Positions 38,575-47,475 of a DNA stretch of 64,000 bases are shown piece after piece. Position 1 is the stretch's first letter; every line of letters begins with the position of its first letter. The DNA is from Ruminococcaceae bacterium YAD3003 (GTDB taxonomy: Bacteria; Bacillota; Clostridia; Saccharofermentanales; Saccharofermentanaceae): the NCBI GenBank assembly GCA_900107185.1, contig FNPA01000002.1, positions 1 to 64,000 on the forward strand, given 5' to 3'. A program made the position numbers and the translations under genes. A model generated the notes under the pieces. That model was not told the origin of the DNA. It saw only the letters and a list, made by a program, of their open reading frames with translations, and searched no databases.

Positions 38575-40007
38575 CGAAGCTTAAAGAGCTATTCAGGTCA
38601 GATTCTATCAGGGGCAAAATGTCCCGTCTGCTTATGCAGATGTTTATTCCGATCATTTTCATTTTCACGATCATTATCGCAATGGTGCTTACGCGTAATC
38701 TTATGTTTGCGTCTGTTAACGGCAACATCGCTGATGCTTCCGGATTCAACCAGAGGTTCAAAGAAGAAGTCGATCTCAACATGTATCTTTACGTTACCGG
38801 CATCAACGAAGACTGTCCGTGGGATGATGTAAATTCGGCCAGGGAACTGGCTGAGAGCCTTCTCGAGAGAACCAATAACGATGACAGCCGTAAGGCCATG
38901 AAAAACGTTCTCATCCTTTGCGATAACCTGAACCAGTACATGAAGGATATCGAACAAACAGAGCAGTACGATGAGCGTATGAAGCTGCTCGAGATCAATA
39001 TCTACGGCATCACACAGCTCATCGAAGATAACTTCTATTCTTATCTTTATCACGAAGCCGGAGAACTCGCGAGCATTCAGAAACAGTTAGATAACTGGCT
39101 CATAGCAGAGATTGCTTTCGTTATTCTCGTAATCGTTATAGTTATTCCTATCGTTCTTAAACGTGCCTTCCGTCTGAGCAGAAATATCACAGATCCTATC
39201 GTTCAGATGAACAGCCGTGTTGAGGCGATCGGTGATGGTGACTTAAGTGCGCATACTCCAGTAAAAACAGATGACAGAAATCTGGCATTGCTCTCGATGG
39301 GTATCGAAGACATGGCTGAGAGATTAAGTAAGCAGATCGAACTTAACCGTCAGGAACAGATTCACTTAAGAGAGACGGAGCTCTCATTGATCCAGGCACA
39401 GATCAATCCGCACTTCCTGTATAACACTCTTGATGCCATTGTATGGCTCATAGAAATCGGTAAGAACGATCAGGCAGAGCAGATGGTAACCAGTCTCTCT
39501 TCGTATTTCCGTTCGTTCTTAAGTGACGGTAAGGAGATCGTTACTATCGCAGAAGAAACCAATCACATCAGAAGTTATCTCGAGATCCAGCAGGTCCGTT
39601 ATAGAGACATTATGGAATACGAGATCAGTGTCGATTCTGAAATCGAAGAATATAAACTTCCGAAACTTACTTTGCAGCCTCTGGTCGAGAATGCTATTTA
39701 TCACGGACTTAAGCCTAAGCGCGGTAAGGGTAAGATCACTGTTACCGGAAAAACTGACGGAGATAAGATTATGCTCAAGGTTCAGGATACCGGTGCGGGA
39801 ATGGATGAGGAAGAACTCATAAATCTTAAGACGAAGATCCAAAATGAAGATACTACAAGCTTTGGTCTTGTTGCAGCTTATAAACGTCTGAAACTTCTCT
39901 ACGGTGAAGAGTTCCGCTTTGATATTGTAAGTAAAAAAGACAGCGGCACATCAATCAAGATCAGTATTCCCAGAAAGGCGAAAATTGAAAATGAAACGAT
40001 TCTTTAG
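38571..40007 (+). CDS. Sensor histidine kinase (YesM-like)
   Basis: A 478-residue membrane kinase. Two hydrophobic segments, about residues 19-43 and 172-197, bracket an extracellular helical domain of about 130 residues. A HAMP domain follows. The kinase part is of the His_kinase/LytS-YesM type: INPHFLYNTLDAIVW carries the phosphorylated histidine, and the ATPase part has VENAIYHGLKPK and GAGMDEEE. Typical members sense carbohydrates, sometimes through a binding protein. Overlaps response regulator and sugar-binding lipoprotein on either side. Confidence 0.92.
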   Translation: MTKLKELFRSDSIRGKMSRLLMQMFIPIIFIFTIIIAMVLTRNLMFASVNGNIADASGFNQRFKEEVDLNMYLYVTGINEDCPWDDVNSARELAESLLERTNNDDSRKAMKNVLILCDNLNQYMKDIEQTEQYDERMKLLEINIYGITQLIEDNFYSYLYHEAGELASIQKQLDNWLIAEIAFVILVIVIVIPIVLKRAFRLSRNITDPIVQMNSRVEAIGDGDLSAHTPVKTDDRNLALLSMGIEDMAERLSKQIELNRQEQIHLRETELSLIQAQINPHFLYNTLDAIVWLIEIGKNDQAEQMVTSLSSYFRSFLSDGKEIVTIAEETNHIRSYLEIQQVRYRDIMEYEISVDSEIEEYKLPKLTLQPLVENAIYHGLKPKRGKGKITVTGKTDGDKIMLKVQDTGAGMDEEELINLKTKIQNEDTTSFGLVAAYKRLKLLYGEEFRFDIVSKKDSGTSIKISIPRKAKIENETIL

Positions 40008-40977
40008 TCTTATATTGTGTCTGGCATTGGCAATTAATATCGCAGGATGTTCTTCTAAACCGGAGAAGACTGACGATAAGGATCTCTATGTTATCGGCTT
40101 TTCACAGGTCGGTGCGGAATCTGACTGGAGAATTGCAAATACAAAATCAATGACTGAAACCTTCACGGAAGAAAAGGGTTACGAACTCCGCATGGAAAAT
40201 GCGAGACAGATGCAGGATAACCAGTTTGCAGCTGTACGTACCTTTATCCTCGAAGGCGTTGACTGCATCATTATCGCGCCTACGGTTGAAGACGGATGGG
40301 AGACAGTCCTTAAAGAAGTCCAGGATGCAGGTATTCCCGTAATCATCATGGACAGATCTGTTTCTGTTGACGATAAGGATCTCTATCTTACTAATATCGG
40401 TTCTGACTTTTTGGAACAGGGAAATATGGCTGTTTCATGGCTCGAGAAAGAGACTGCAGATAAGCCTGCAAATGAGAGCGTAAGAATTCTTCACCTTCAG
40501 GGAACATACGGTGCAACAGCCCAGCTCCTCCGTACAAAGGCTCTGGAAGTCGCGGTTGCCAAACATAGTGACTGGGAATTTGCTGCCCAGCTTTATGGAG
40601 ACTTTACGGAAGCAAAAGCTTATGAAGTCGTTACTGATTATCTCAAGACTGACAGGAATATCGATGTTATCTACAGCGAGAACGACAACATGACATACGG
40701 CGCTATGCGTGCTCTTGATGATGCCGGAATCACATACGGAGAGAACGGTCAGGTAAAGATAATATCTTTCGATGCCACAAAGAGGGCTCTCCAGTATTGT
40801 CTGGACGGACAGATAAATCTTTGCGTTGAATGTAATCCTTTGCACGGACCAAAGGTCGAAGACCTTATCACTAAATACAGAAACGGCGAGACGATTCCGA
40901 AGCACGTTTATGTTGAAGAGACTGCGTTTACGAGTGCTGATCTTACGCAGGAATTTGTAGATTCGAGAGAGTACTGA
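39991..40977 (+). CDS. Sugar-binding lipoprotein coupled to the two-component system
   Basis: A 328-residue periplasmic-binding-fold lipoprotein: signal with lipobox NIAGCS, then a type I binding fold of the ribose/galactofuranose (YtfQ-like) family (DLYVIGFSQVGAESDW; VIIMDRSV; DVIYSENDNMTYGAMRAL; IISFDATKRALQYC). The start at 39991 is an ATG with AAAGG upstream; it overlaps the kinase gene by 17 bases. It has no own permease next to it. Since it is translationally coupled to the kinase, it probably presents the sugar to the sensor. It is a paralog of the binding protein at 42569. Confidence 0.82.
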   Translation: MKRFFSLILCLALAINIAGCSSKPEKTDDKDLYVIGFSQVGAESDWRIANTKSMTETFTEEKGYELRMENARQMQDNQFAAVRTFILEGVDCIIIAPTVEDGWETVLKEVQDAGIPVIIMDRSVSVDDKDLYLTNIGSDFLEQGNMAVSWLEKETADKPANESVRILHLQGTYGATAQLLRTKALEVAVAKHSDWEFAAQLYGDFTEAKAYEVVTDYLKTDRNIDVIYSENDNMTYGAMRALDDAGITYGENGQVKIISFDATKRALQYCLDGQINLCVECNPLHGPKVEDLITKYRNGETIPKHVYVEETAFTSADLTQEFVDSREY

Positions 40978-41025
40978 TTCTTAATTTGAAGGCATTTTAC
41001 CAACTGACAGTCGGAGTTATTTCGA

Positions 41026-42087
41026 TCAGCCGCTGCTTCTAATATACAGTATCCAACGTACCGGATCAGGTTTATACGCTCTGTGTTCTGCAGCGGCGAG
41101 TACTGCGTCTGCTGCACGTGATGCGAGTTCTTTCTCGTTGTGGCCTAACGAAGTGATTCCGGCTGAACCGGAAGACAGATAACTGTTCTCAAAGCTTACG
41201 ATTGCGAGACGTCCCGGTACTGCAATTCCTTTTTGTTCCAACAGTTTTATAAGACGGTATGCGATCTCATCGTTGTGACAGATTACCGCAGTGCAGTCAG
41301 GGGACAGTGATGCAACAAATCTTTGCAGCATCTCATCGTTTCCCTTGATGAGGTTTGTTCTGTCTCTTGCAGTAAAGAAGAATGAATTATTCTCATCGAA
41401 AGCAATTCCGTATTCATCTAATGCCTTGATATAACCCTTGTATCTCTCGAGTCCTCTTGTGTCATCAACACGGAAGATGCAGGCCGTTTTACTGTGCCCT
41501 TTATCCTTGAGGTGTGAAACAAGTTTTTCCGCGCCTTTGTTATCGTCTTCTCTTATGCATAACGCGTTCTCAGGTCTGCTGTAAGAAGAATAGAGATAGA
41601 TTACAGGTATGCCTTTTGCATCGATCTGTTCAATGAGTTCTATGTTCGGATTCGGAATGATGTTTGCGATGGGTTCAATGATCACCGCAGAAGGTGACAT
41701 GGACAAAACATTTTCCAGTGCTTCCTTTTCTTTTGAGAAAGAGAAGTTTGTCCCATAGCAGACCAGATCATATTTCTCAGTCTTCAATGCAGCTTTTAAC
41801 TGTGAAATGAATTCAGGATTAATGTATTCGAATTTGTCACCCGTGATAAATACAACGGTGCTCTTGAGTTTGGCTGAATTATCCGCGAGATAAGATCCGC
41901 TGCCGCGCTTTTTAACAATAAGACCTTTATCTTCCAATACCTTAAGAGATGCTCTTATGGTCTGTCTGCTGCAGTCGTATTTCTGACAGAGTAATTCTTC
42001 TGTGGGCAGTTTGGTTTTACCGTCAGAACGCATGTGTCTGAGGTCTGCTTCGATCTTATATGCAATCCTGAGATATTTGTCTGCCAT
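41026..42087 (-). CDS. AraR-like GntR/LacI-hybrid repressor
   Basis: A 353-residue regulator with a GntR-type winged helix at the N-terminus (residues about 4-70, LPTEELLCQKYDCSRQTIRA) and a LacI/ribose-binding-protein fold as effector domain (about 75-353). This hybrid layout is that of AraR, the L-arabinose repressor of Bacillus. It faces the binding-protein gene of the ABC transporter and probably represses that operon when no sugar is present. A perfect palindrome near its own promoter could be its operator. Effector identity is inferred from the araD and kinase genes nearby. Confidence 0.82.
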   Translation of the reverse strand: MADKYLRIAYKIEADLRHMRSDGKTKLPTEELLCQKYDCSRQTIRASLKVLEDKGLIVKKRGSGSYLADNSAKLKSTVVFITGDKFEYINPEFISQLKAALKTEKYDLVCYGTNFSFSKEKEALENVLSMSPSAVIIEPIANIIPNPNIELIEQIDAKGIPVIYLYSSYSRPENALCIREDDNKGAEKLVSHLKDKGHSKTACIFRVDDTRGLERYKGYIKALDEYGIAFDENNSFFFTARDRTNLIKGNDEMLQRFVASLSPDCTAVICHNDEIAYRLIKLLEQKGIAVPGRLAIVSFENSYLSSGSAGITSLGHNEKELASRAADAVLAAAEHRAYKPDPVRWILYIRSSG

Positions 42088-42109
42088 ATAAGGTACCCGT
42101 CAATTAAAA

Positions 42110-42150
42110 GTGGTGATTACTCTTAATAAGAGTATAAAAATTAACGGGTC
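42110..42150 (-). promoter_or_regulatory. Operator-promoter region of the AraR-like gene
   Basis: On the minus strand TATACT overlaps a palindrome, ACTCTT-AAT-AAGAGT (plus 42119-42133). A wider inverted repeat, CCCGTcAATT (42097-42106) and AATTaACGGG (42139-42148), encloses it. This would suit autorepression. No strong -35 and no strong Shine-Dalgarno site were seen. Confidence 0.4.
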
Positions 42151-42216
42151 ATGGTGTGAGGAACATCATAATCTATTAATGCAAAAATCTTATGAATATT
42201 GATTTCCGAATTTTCG

Positions 42217-42245
42217 AAGGCGACTATTTTATCGCCTTTTTTCTG
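42217..42245 (+). terminator. Rho-independent terminator inside the 480-base leader
   Basis: AAGGCGA (42217-42223), loop CTATTTTA, TCGCCTT (42232-42238), then a T-run. It reads on the plus strand and lies over 320 bases before the next gene, so it ends some transcript from within the intergenic region. Confidence 0.7.
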
Positions 42246-42568
42246 GCTGTTGATATTTTTTCGTACTAAGGAATTTTTAATGTGACAAATTGACGTTGAT
42301 TTTTCCGTCTTTCCTGACGCCTGATTAGAAAATATCCAACAAGCTAACACAAAATTTCTAACAAAACCGAACTGGCATTTGTTATCTGCGCGAAAGTTGT
42401 ACGGTCCAGTCTTCGAAAAAACAAAGTTGTATTTAGTCAGATTGACCATTCGAAAAAACCTATATGAGATTCGTGGAACGGCCCGCCCGGGAGTGGTTAA
42501 GTGTAGGCATGAAGCACAGGATAGGCCTGTGACCCAAGAAATTCATTATGAGAAATGAGGTAAGAAAC
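42246..42568. other. Non-coding leader before sugar-binding protein gene
   Basis: No ORF with start signals is supported. Seen: TTGTACG at 42398-42404, like a half-site of Bacillus AraR boxes; the 11-mer TTCGAAAAAAC twice (about 42413 and 42449); TTGACC at 42442-42447 as a possible -35; and a small hairpin CACAGG-CCTGTG near 42517. The promoter of the binding-protein gene must lie here but cannot be fixed. Confidence 0.4.
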
Positions 42569-43597
42569 ATGAAAAAGTTCATGAAGGCTATGATGGCTGG
42601 TGCTCTTACAGTTGCAATGACAATGGGCGCAGCAGCATGCGGCACAACAACACCTACAGCAGCTCCTACAGAGGGACCTACAGAAGGACCTGCTACAGAA
42701 GCTCCTACAGAGGGTCCTGCAGCTGGTGACGAACTCATCAAGGTTGGTATCATCAATAACGATCCTAATGAGTCAGGTTATCGTACAGCTAACGACAGAG
42801 ACATGAAGGCTACATTCACAGAAGAGAATGGCTATGAAGCTTCTTTCTACTACAGCCTTAAGAACGAAGATCAGATCGCAGCAGCTCAGAAGTTCATCCA
42901 GGACGAAGTAGATTATCTCTTGATCTCAGCAGCTGGTACATCAGGTTGGGACGGAGTTCTTGAGCAGGCTCAGAAGGCTGGCATCAAGGTTATCCTCTTC
43001 GACAGAACAATCGACGCAGACGAGAGCCTCTATGAAGCTTCAATCGTTTCAGACATGGCTAAGGAAGGTCAGCAGGCAGTTGATTGGCTCGCTTCACAGA
43101 ACCTTTCTGAATACAAGATCGTTCACATCCAGGGCGTTATGGGTTCTTCAGCTCAGATCGGCCGTTCAGGCGCTCTCGACGATAAGGTAGCTAAAGAGGC
43201 TAACTGGAGCATCGTTGCTCAGCAGACAGCTGACTGGTCAGAAGAAACAGCTCAGCAGATCGTTCAGTCCGTTATCGACTCTGGCGAAACATTCAACGTA
43301 ATCTATGCAGAGAACGACAACATGGCTAAGGGCGCTGTTGCTGCTCTTGACAAGGCTAACATCTCTCACGGTGTAGGCAAGGACGTTATCGTTATCGGTT
43401 TCGACTGCAACACATGGGCTCTCCAGGAACTCCTCGCTGGTAACTGGAACTATGATGGTCAGTGCAATCCTTTCCAGGCTGCTTACATTGATGACATCAT
43501 CAAGAACGGCGCTACACAGAAGGTAGTCATCATGGACGAGAAGGGCTTTGATGCTACAACAATTACACAGGAAGACGTTGACAACTACGGAATCTGA
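42569..43597 (+). CDS. Sugar ABC transporter substrate-binding lipoprotein
   Basis: A 342-residue binding protein. The signal ends in lipobox GAAAC, followed by a flexible Pro/Thr/Glu linker of about 30 residues (repeats of PTEGP and APTEGP) and a type I periplasmic-binding fold of the ribose/galactofuranose family (KVGIINNDPNESGYRT; IKVILFDRTID; NVIYAENDNMAKGAVAAL; VIVIGFDCNTWAL). Codon choice is strikingly uniform (GCT, CTC, AAG, GTT), typical of a highly expressed gene. A strong hairpin terminator separates it from the ATPase gene, which would give excess binding protein over membrane parts. TGAGGT precedes the ATG at 42569. Confidence 0.92.
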   Translation: MKKFMKAMMAGALTVAMTMGAAACGTTTPTAAPTEGPTEGPATEAPTEGPAAGDELIKVGIINNDPNESGYRTANDRDMKATFTEENGYEASFYYSLKNEDQIAAAQKFIQDEVDYLLISAAGTSGWDGVLEQAQKAGIKVILFDRTIDADESLYEASIVSDMAKEGQQAVDWLASQNLSEYKIVHIQGVMGSSAQIGRSGALDDKVAKEANWSIVAQQTADWSEETAQQIVQSVIDSGETFNVIYAENDNMAKGAVAALDKANISHGVGKDVIVIGFDCNTWALQELLAGNWNYDGQCNPFQAAYIDDIIKNGATQKVVIMDEKGFDATTITQEDVDNYGI

Positions 43598-43659
43598 TAT
43601 TTGGTCCCCACCCGAATTAGCACTTTACCAAACCAAATATAAGATTTAACGACATTTGA

Positions 43660-43697
43660 TGTGCGATGCGATGACTCATCGCATCGCACATTCTTTT
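43660..43697 (+). terminator. Intercistronic hairpin/terminator
   Basis: A perfect 14-bp stem (43660-43673 with 43677-43690), loop ACT, then TTCTTTT. It likely stops most transcripts after the binding-protein gene or protects its mRNA 3' end. Confidence 0.85.
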
Positions 43698-43746
43698 CGG
43701 GAACATCCGGAAACAAGAAACAGGAAACAATTGTTAGGAGGAGATT

Positions 43747-45255
43747 ATGATTGAAGGCGCAGTTTTGGAGATGCGCGGGATATGTAAGTATTTCCCGGGC
43801 GTGCGCGCTCTTGAGAAGGTAGATTTCACTTTAAGAGAAGGGGAAATCCATGCTCTGATGGGCGAGAACGGTGCAGGTAAATCAACACTCATTAAGGTGT
43901 TGACTGGCGTATATCCAATGGATGGCGGCGAAGTAATGCTGTCAGACCACTTTGTACATATCAGATCACCACAGGATGCACAGAACGTAGGTATTGCAAC
44001 GGTATATCAGGAGATCACACTTTGTCCCAATCTTACTGTTGCAGAGAATATGTATATTGGCCGTACAAAAGGAGTTCTTACGGATTGGCGTATGATGAAT
44101 TCTTCTGCCGGCAGACTCCTCGAAGAATTAGGTATCCCTGTTTCACCAAAAGAACAGCTCGGTAACTGCTCCATCGCAGTTCAGCAGATGGTAGCAATTG
44201 CAAGAGCAGTTGATATGGATTGTAAGGTTCTTATTTTAGACGAACCTACATCTTCGCTGGATGAGCAGGAAGTTCAGAAACTGTTCAACCTTATGCGCGA
44301 CCTTAAGAAGAAGGGCGTAGGAATTATCTTCGTAACTCACTTCCTCGAGCAGGTATATGAAGTATGCGACCGCATTACCGTTTTGCGTGACGGTAAACTC
44401 GTTGGCGAATACGTCATTGAAGATCTGCCGAGAGTTCAGCTCGTTTCCAAGATGCTCGGTAAGGATTTCGATGATATGGCCGACATCAAGACGGAAGGCG
44501 ATGCGGATAGAATCGACCTTAGTGAATTGCCAGTATACCAGGCAAATAACCTTACCGGAACGACCGGAATAAAGCCGTTTGATTTTGAAATCCATGCAGG
44601 TGAAGTAAACGGCTTTACCGGTCTTCTGGGTTCCGGAAGATCCGAGAGTGTACGTGCAATTTTTGGTGCTGACAGAGTTGTTGGCGGAACCGTAAAGATG
44701 CACGGTAAGACCGTAAAGATCAGAAAGCCTTTGGATGCGATGAAGCACGGTATCAGCTATCTGCCTGAAGACCGTAAGCTCGATGGTATCGTTGGTGATC
44801 TCTCAGTTAGAGATAACATCATCCTTGCCCTCCAGGTAATGAAGGGATTCTTCAGGCCTTTCTCCCGTGCACAGGCTGAGAGATTTGCTGATTACTACAT
44901 AAAGCTTTTGAATATTAAAACAGCTTCTCAGGATACTCCTATAAAATCACTTTCGGGCGGTAACCAGCAGAAGGTTATTCTCGCAAGATGGCTTCTTGCA
45001 GATCCTGTTTATCTTATCCTCGACGAACCTACAAGAGGTATCGACGTAGGAACCAAAGTTGAGATCCAGAAACTCGTTTTAAAGCTCGCTGCGGAAGGAA
45101 AGAGTGTAACGTTTATCTCTTCAGAAATCGATGAGATGATCCGCACATGTTCTCGTCTTATCGTCATGCGTGACGGCAAGGTTGTAGGCGAGCTCAAGGG
45201 CGATGATCTCAATCAAAATAAGATCATGGCAACAATTGCCGGAGGTGAATCATAA
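43747..45255 (+). CDS. Sugar ABC transporter ATPase (RbsA/MglA type, two domains)
   Basis: A 502-residue protein with two fused nucleotide-binding domains. The first has Walker A GENGAGKST and Walker B VLILDEPTSSLD. The second has the usual degenerate P-loop (GLLGSGRSES), an intact signature LSGGNQQKV and LILDEPTRGIDVGTK. Such double ATPases power import of monosaccharides. TTAGGAGGAG precedes the ATG; the stop shares one base with the following permease start. Confidence 0.95.
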   Translation: MIEGAVLEMRGICKYFPGVRALEKVDFTLREGEIHALMGENGAGKSTLIKVLTGVYPMDGGEVMLSDHFVHIRSPQDAQNVGIATVYQEITLCPNLTVAENMYIGRTKGVLTDWRMMNSSAGRLLEELGIPVSPKEQLGNCSIAVQQMVAIARAVDMDCKVLILDEPTSSLDEQEVQKLFNLMRDLKKKGVGIIFVTHFLEQVYEVCDRITVLRDGKLVGEYVIEDLPRVQLVSKMLGKDFDDMADIKTEGDADRIDLSELPVYQANNLTGTTGIKPFDFEIHAGEVNGFTGLLGSGRSESVRAIFGADRVVGGTVKMHGKTVKIRKPLDAMKHGISYLPEDRKLDGIVGDLSVRDNIILALQVMKGFFRPFSRAQAERFADYYIKLLNIKTASQDTPIKSLSGGNQQKVILARWLLADPVYLILDEPTRGIDVGTKVEIQKLVLKLAAEGKSVTFISSEIDEMIRTCSRLIVMRDGKVVGELKGDDLNQNKIMATIAGGES

Positions 45256-46400
45256 TGTCAACTAACGAAAAAGCGATAAGCTCCAGCAATTCTGTCAAAA
45301 GCTTCTTTGCAAAAATAGTTCGCAACCAGCTGTTCATTCCGATTGCAGCGCTTTTACTGCTTATCATCTTTAACTTTGCAGCAGATATCATTCTTCATGC
45401 GGATACATCATTTTTCAAGATCGTTCTTGAACCGAGCAGCACAGGCAACATGGTTCTTTCAGGAAACCTCATTACCATTATCGATAATGCATCAGAGCTG
45501 GCACTTCTTGCCATCGGTATGACGCTCGTAACATCCGCATCAGGCGGTCAGGATATTTCCGTAGGCGCGACTATTGCAATTGCAGGTTCTACGATATTAA
45601 GAATAGTTAAGGGCTATTCTCCTGATATATCAGGCGCGAAATTCGCAGCAGTTATCATCGGTGCGTTCCTCTTATCTGTTATCGTATCTGCTTTGTTCGG
45701 TGCATTTAACGGTGCTCTTGTCGCATACTTCAAAATCCAGCCGATGGTTGCAACATTGATCTTGTTTACTGCAGGCCGTTCGATTGCCGCATGGATCAAT
45801 AACAACGATAATATTTCCATCAACGATACAAGATTCGGTTATTTCGGAAACTTTATCCCCGGAATTCCCGTTCCGACACCGGTATTCATTACGATTATCT
45901 GCATAATAGTAATAGCTCTTGTTTTGAAGTTTACTAACCTCAGACTCTATTCACAGGCAGTTGGTATCAACGCATCATCTTCAAGACTTAACGGTATCAA
46001 CCCTAAGACAATTAAGCTTTTGTCATTTATTATCCTCGGCATTTGCGTAGCCGTATGCGGCTTGATCAAGGTGTCACGAACATCTTCCATTACATACGCT
46101 GTTATCGCCAATAACATCGAAATGGATGCGATCCTTGCAGTCGCATTGGGAGGTAATAACTTAGGCGGCGGTAAGTTCAATATGACCGCATCTGTTCTGG
46201 GTGCTTATGTTATCCAGTTCCTTACAACCACATTGTTCAGAATGAAGGTAAGTTCAAGTGCGATCTCCGCATATAAGGCTATTGTAGTTATCCTTCTCAT
46301 CATCATGTCATCTCCTTTCATCCGCAAGTGGCTTGCTGACAGGAAGAACAGGAGACTCGCAGCCAAGGCCGGTTCTAACGTAAGAAAGGAGGTTGCTTGA
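45255..46400 (+). CDS. Sugar ABC transporter permease (RbsC/YtfT-like)
   Basis: A 381-residue permease of the BPD_transp_2 family with about nine hydrophobic segments. The family signature is seen in GGQDISVGATIAIAG and, near the C-terminus, ILAVALGGNNLGGGKFNMTASVLGA. It forms a heterodimer with the next permease. GGAGGTGA precedes the start, which overlaps the ATPase stop by one base. Confidence 0.93.
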   Translation: MSTNEKAISSSNSVKSFFAKIVRNQLFIPIAALLLLIIFNFAADIILHADTSFFKIVLEPSSTGNMVLSGNLITIIDNASELALLAIGMTLVTSASGGQDISVGATIAIAGSTILRIVKGYSPDISGAKFAAVIIGAFLLSVIVSALFGAFNGALVAYFKIQPMVATLILFTAGRSIAAWINNNDNISINDTRFGYFGNFIPGIPVPTPVFITIICIIVIALVLKFTNLRLYSQAVGINASSSRLNGINPKTIKLLSFIILGICVAVCGLIKVSRTSSITYAVIANNIEMDAILAVALGGNNLGGGKFNMTASVLGAYVIQFLTTTLFRMKVSSSAISAYKAIVVILLIIMSSPFIRKWLADRKNRRLAAKAGSNVRKEVA

Positions 46401-46401
46401 T

Positions 46402-47454
46402 ATGTCAATCAACACGCCCGCATTAAACGGTAAGAGCCTTAAACGCCGCTCTTCTTATACTGATACAAATCTCCTTTTGATCATCACTATCGCAGTATTT
46501 ATTGTAATGTATGTTTGTGCTGTGGTATTCCTTAAGAAGGGTTTTACCAAGCCGCAGATGTTCTTCAATATCCTTAATGAGAATGCATCACTGCTTGTTT
46601 TATCCTGTGGTATGACACTCGTAATGATCACAGGCGGAATCGATATCTCCGTAGGCCAGGTTACATCACTCGTTTGTATGGCTTGTGCCGTACACTTAGA
46701 GCAGAACGGCGGTAATGTTTTCACATCGATCCTCTTAGCTCTTGGTATCGGTCTGGCATTCGGTATCGTTCAGGGATTCCTCGTAGCTTATCTGGAATTC
46801 CAGCCGTTCATAGTCACACTGGCAGGATTGTTCTTTGCCAAAGGTCTGACGACGATCATAAGCAGCGACAGAATCAGCGTTACCAACGAAGCATTCGTTA
46901 AACTCTGCAGATATGAAGTAACTATTCCTTTCCTTGGTTCAGTAAATAAAAAAGGTATATTCATTCCTGCCTATGTAGAAATCGGTGTAGTCGTAGCACT
47001 TGTTCTCGTTGTTCTTCTTTTCTGTATGCTCAGGTGGACAAAGCTCGGACGTAATTTCTACGCTGTAGGCGGTAACAACCAGAGTGCAAACATGCTCGGT
47101 ATCAACGTTAAGCTTACAAAGTTTTTGGCTCACGTTCTCTGCGGACTTTGCGCAGGTATCGGCGGATATCTTTTCTTCCTCCATGCATGCTCAGGTTCAC
47201 CTCTGCACGCACAGGGTGCTGAAATGAACGCAATCGCTTCTTCCATTATCGGCGGAACATTGCTCTCAGGCGGTGTAGGTAATATCGCAGGTACTCTGTT
47301 CGGAGTATTGTCACTGTCAACAATCAAGATGATCGTTACTTCATTGGGATTTGACGATCCATGGTGGACAAATATCACCGTTGCATTGATGCTTTGTATC
47401 TTCCTCCTCGTTCAGAGTGTTATACTTTCACGTAAGAACAAAACAAAGAAGTAA
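46402..47454 (+). CDS. Sugar ABC transporter permease (RbsC/YjfF-like)
   Basis: A 350-residue second permease with the same signatures (TGGIDISVGQVTSL; ASSIIGGTLLSGGVGNIAGTLFG). Two different permeases next to one double ATPase is the layout of the galactofuranose (YtfQRT-YjfF) class of transporters. The ATG at 46402 is preceded by AAAGGAGG with a 9-base spacer and follows the previous stop by one base. Confidence 0.93.
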   Translation: MSINTPALNGKSLKRRSSYTDTNLLLIITIAVFIVMYVCAVVFLKKGFTKPQMFFNILNENASLLVLSCGMTLVMITGGIDISVGQVTSLVCMACAVHLEQNGGNVFTSILLALGIGLAFGIVQGFLVAYLEFQPFIVTLAGLFFAKGLTTIISSDRISVTNEAFVKLCRYEVTIPFLGSVNKKGIFIPAYVEIGVVVALVLVVLLFCMLRWTKLGRNFYAVGGNNQSANMLGINVKLTKFLAHVLCGLCAGIGGYLFFLHACSGSPLHAQGAEMNAIASSIIGGTLLSGGVGNIAGTLFGVLSLSTIKMIVTSLGFDDPWWTNITVALMLCIFLLVQSVILSRKNKTKK

Positions 47455-47475
47455 TTCTTTTAAGGAGGCTCAAAA

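Noticed and set aside
42141-42449. Minus-strand ORF of 102 residues in the intergenic region
   Set aside because: No Shine-Dalgarno site, no recognisable domain, and it crosses a clear plus-strand terminator.
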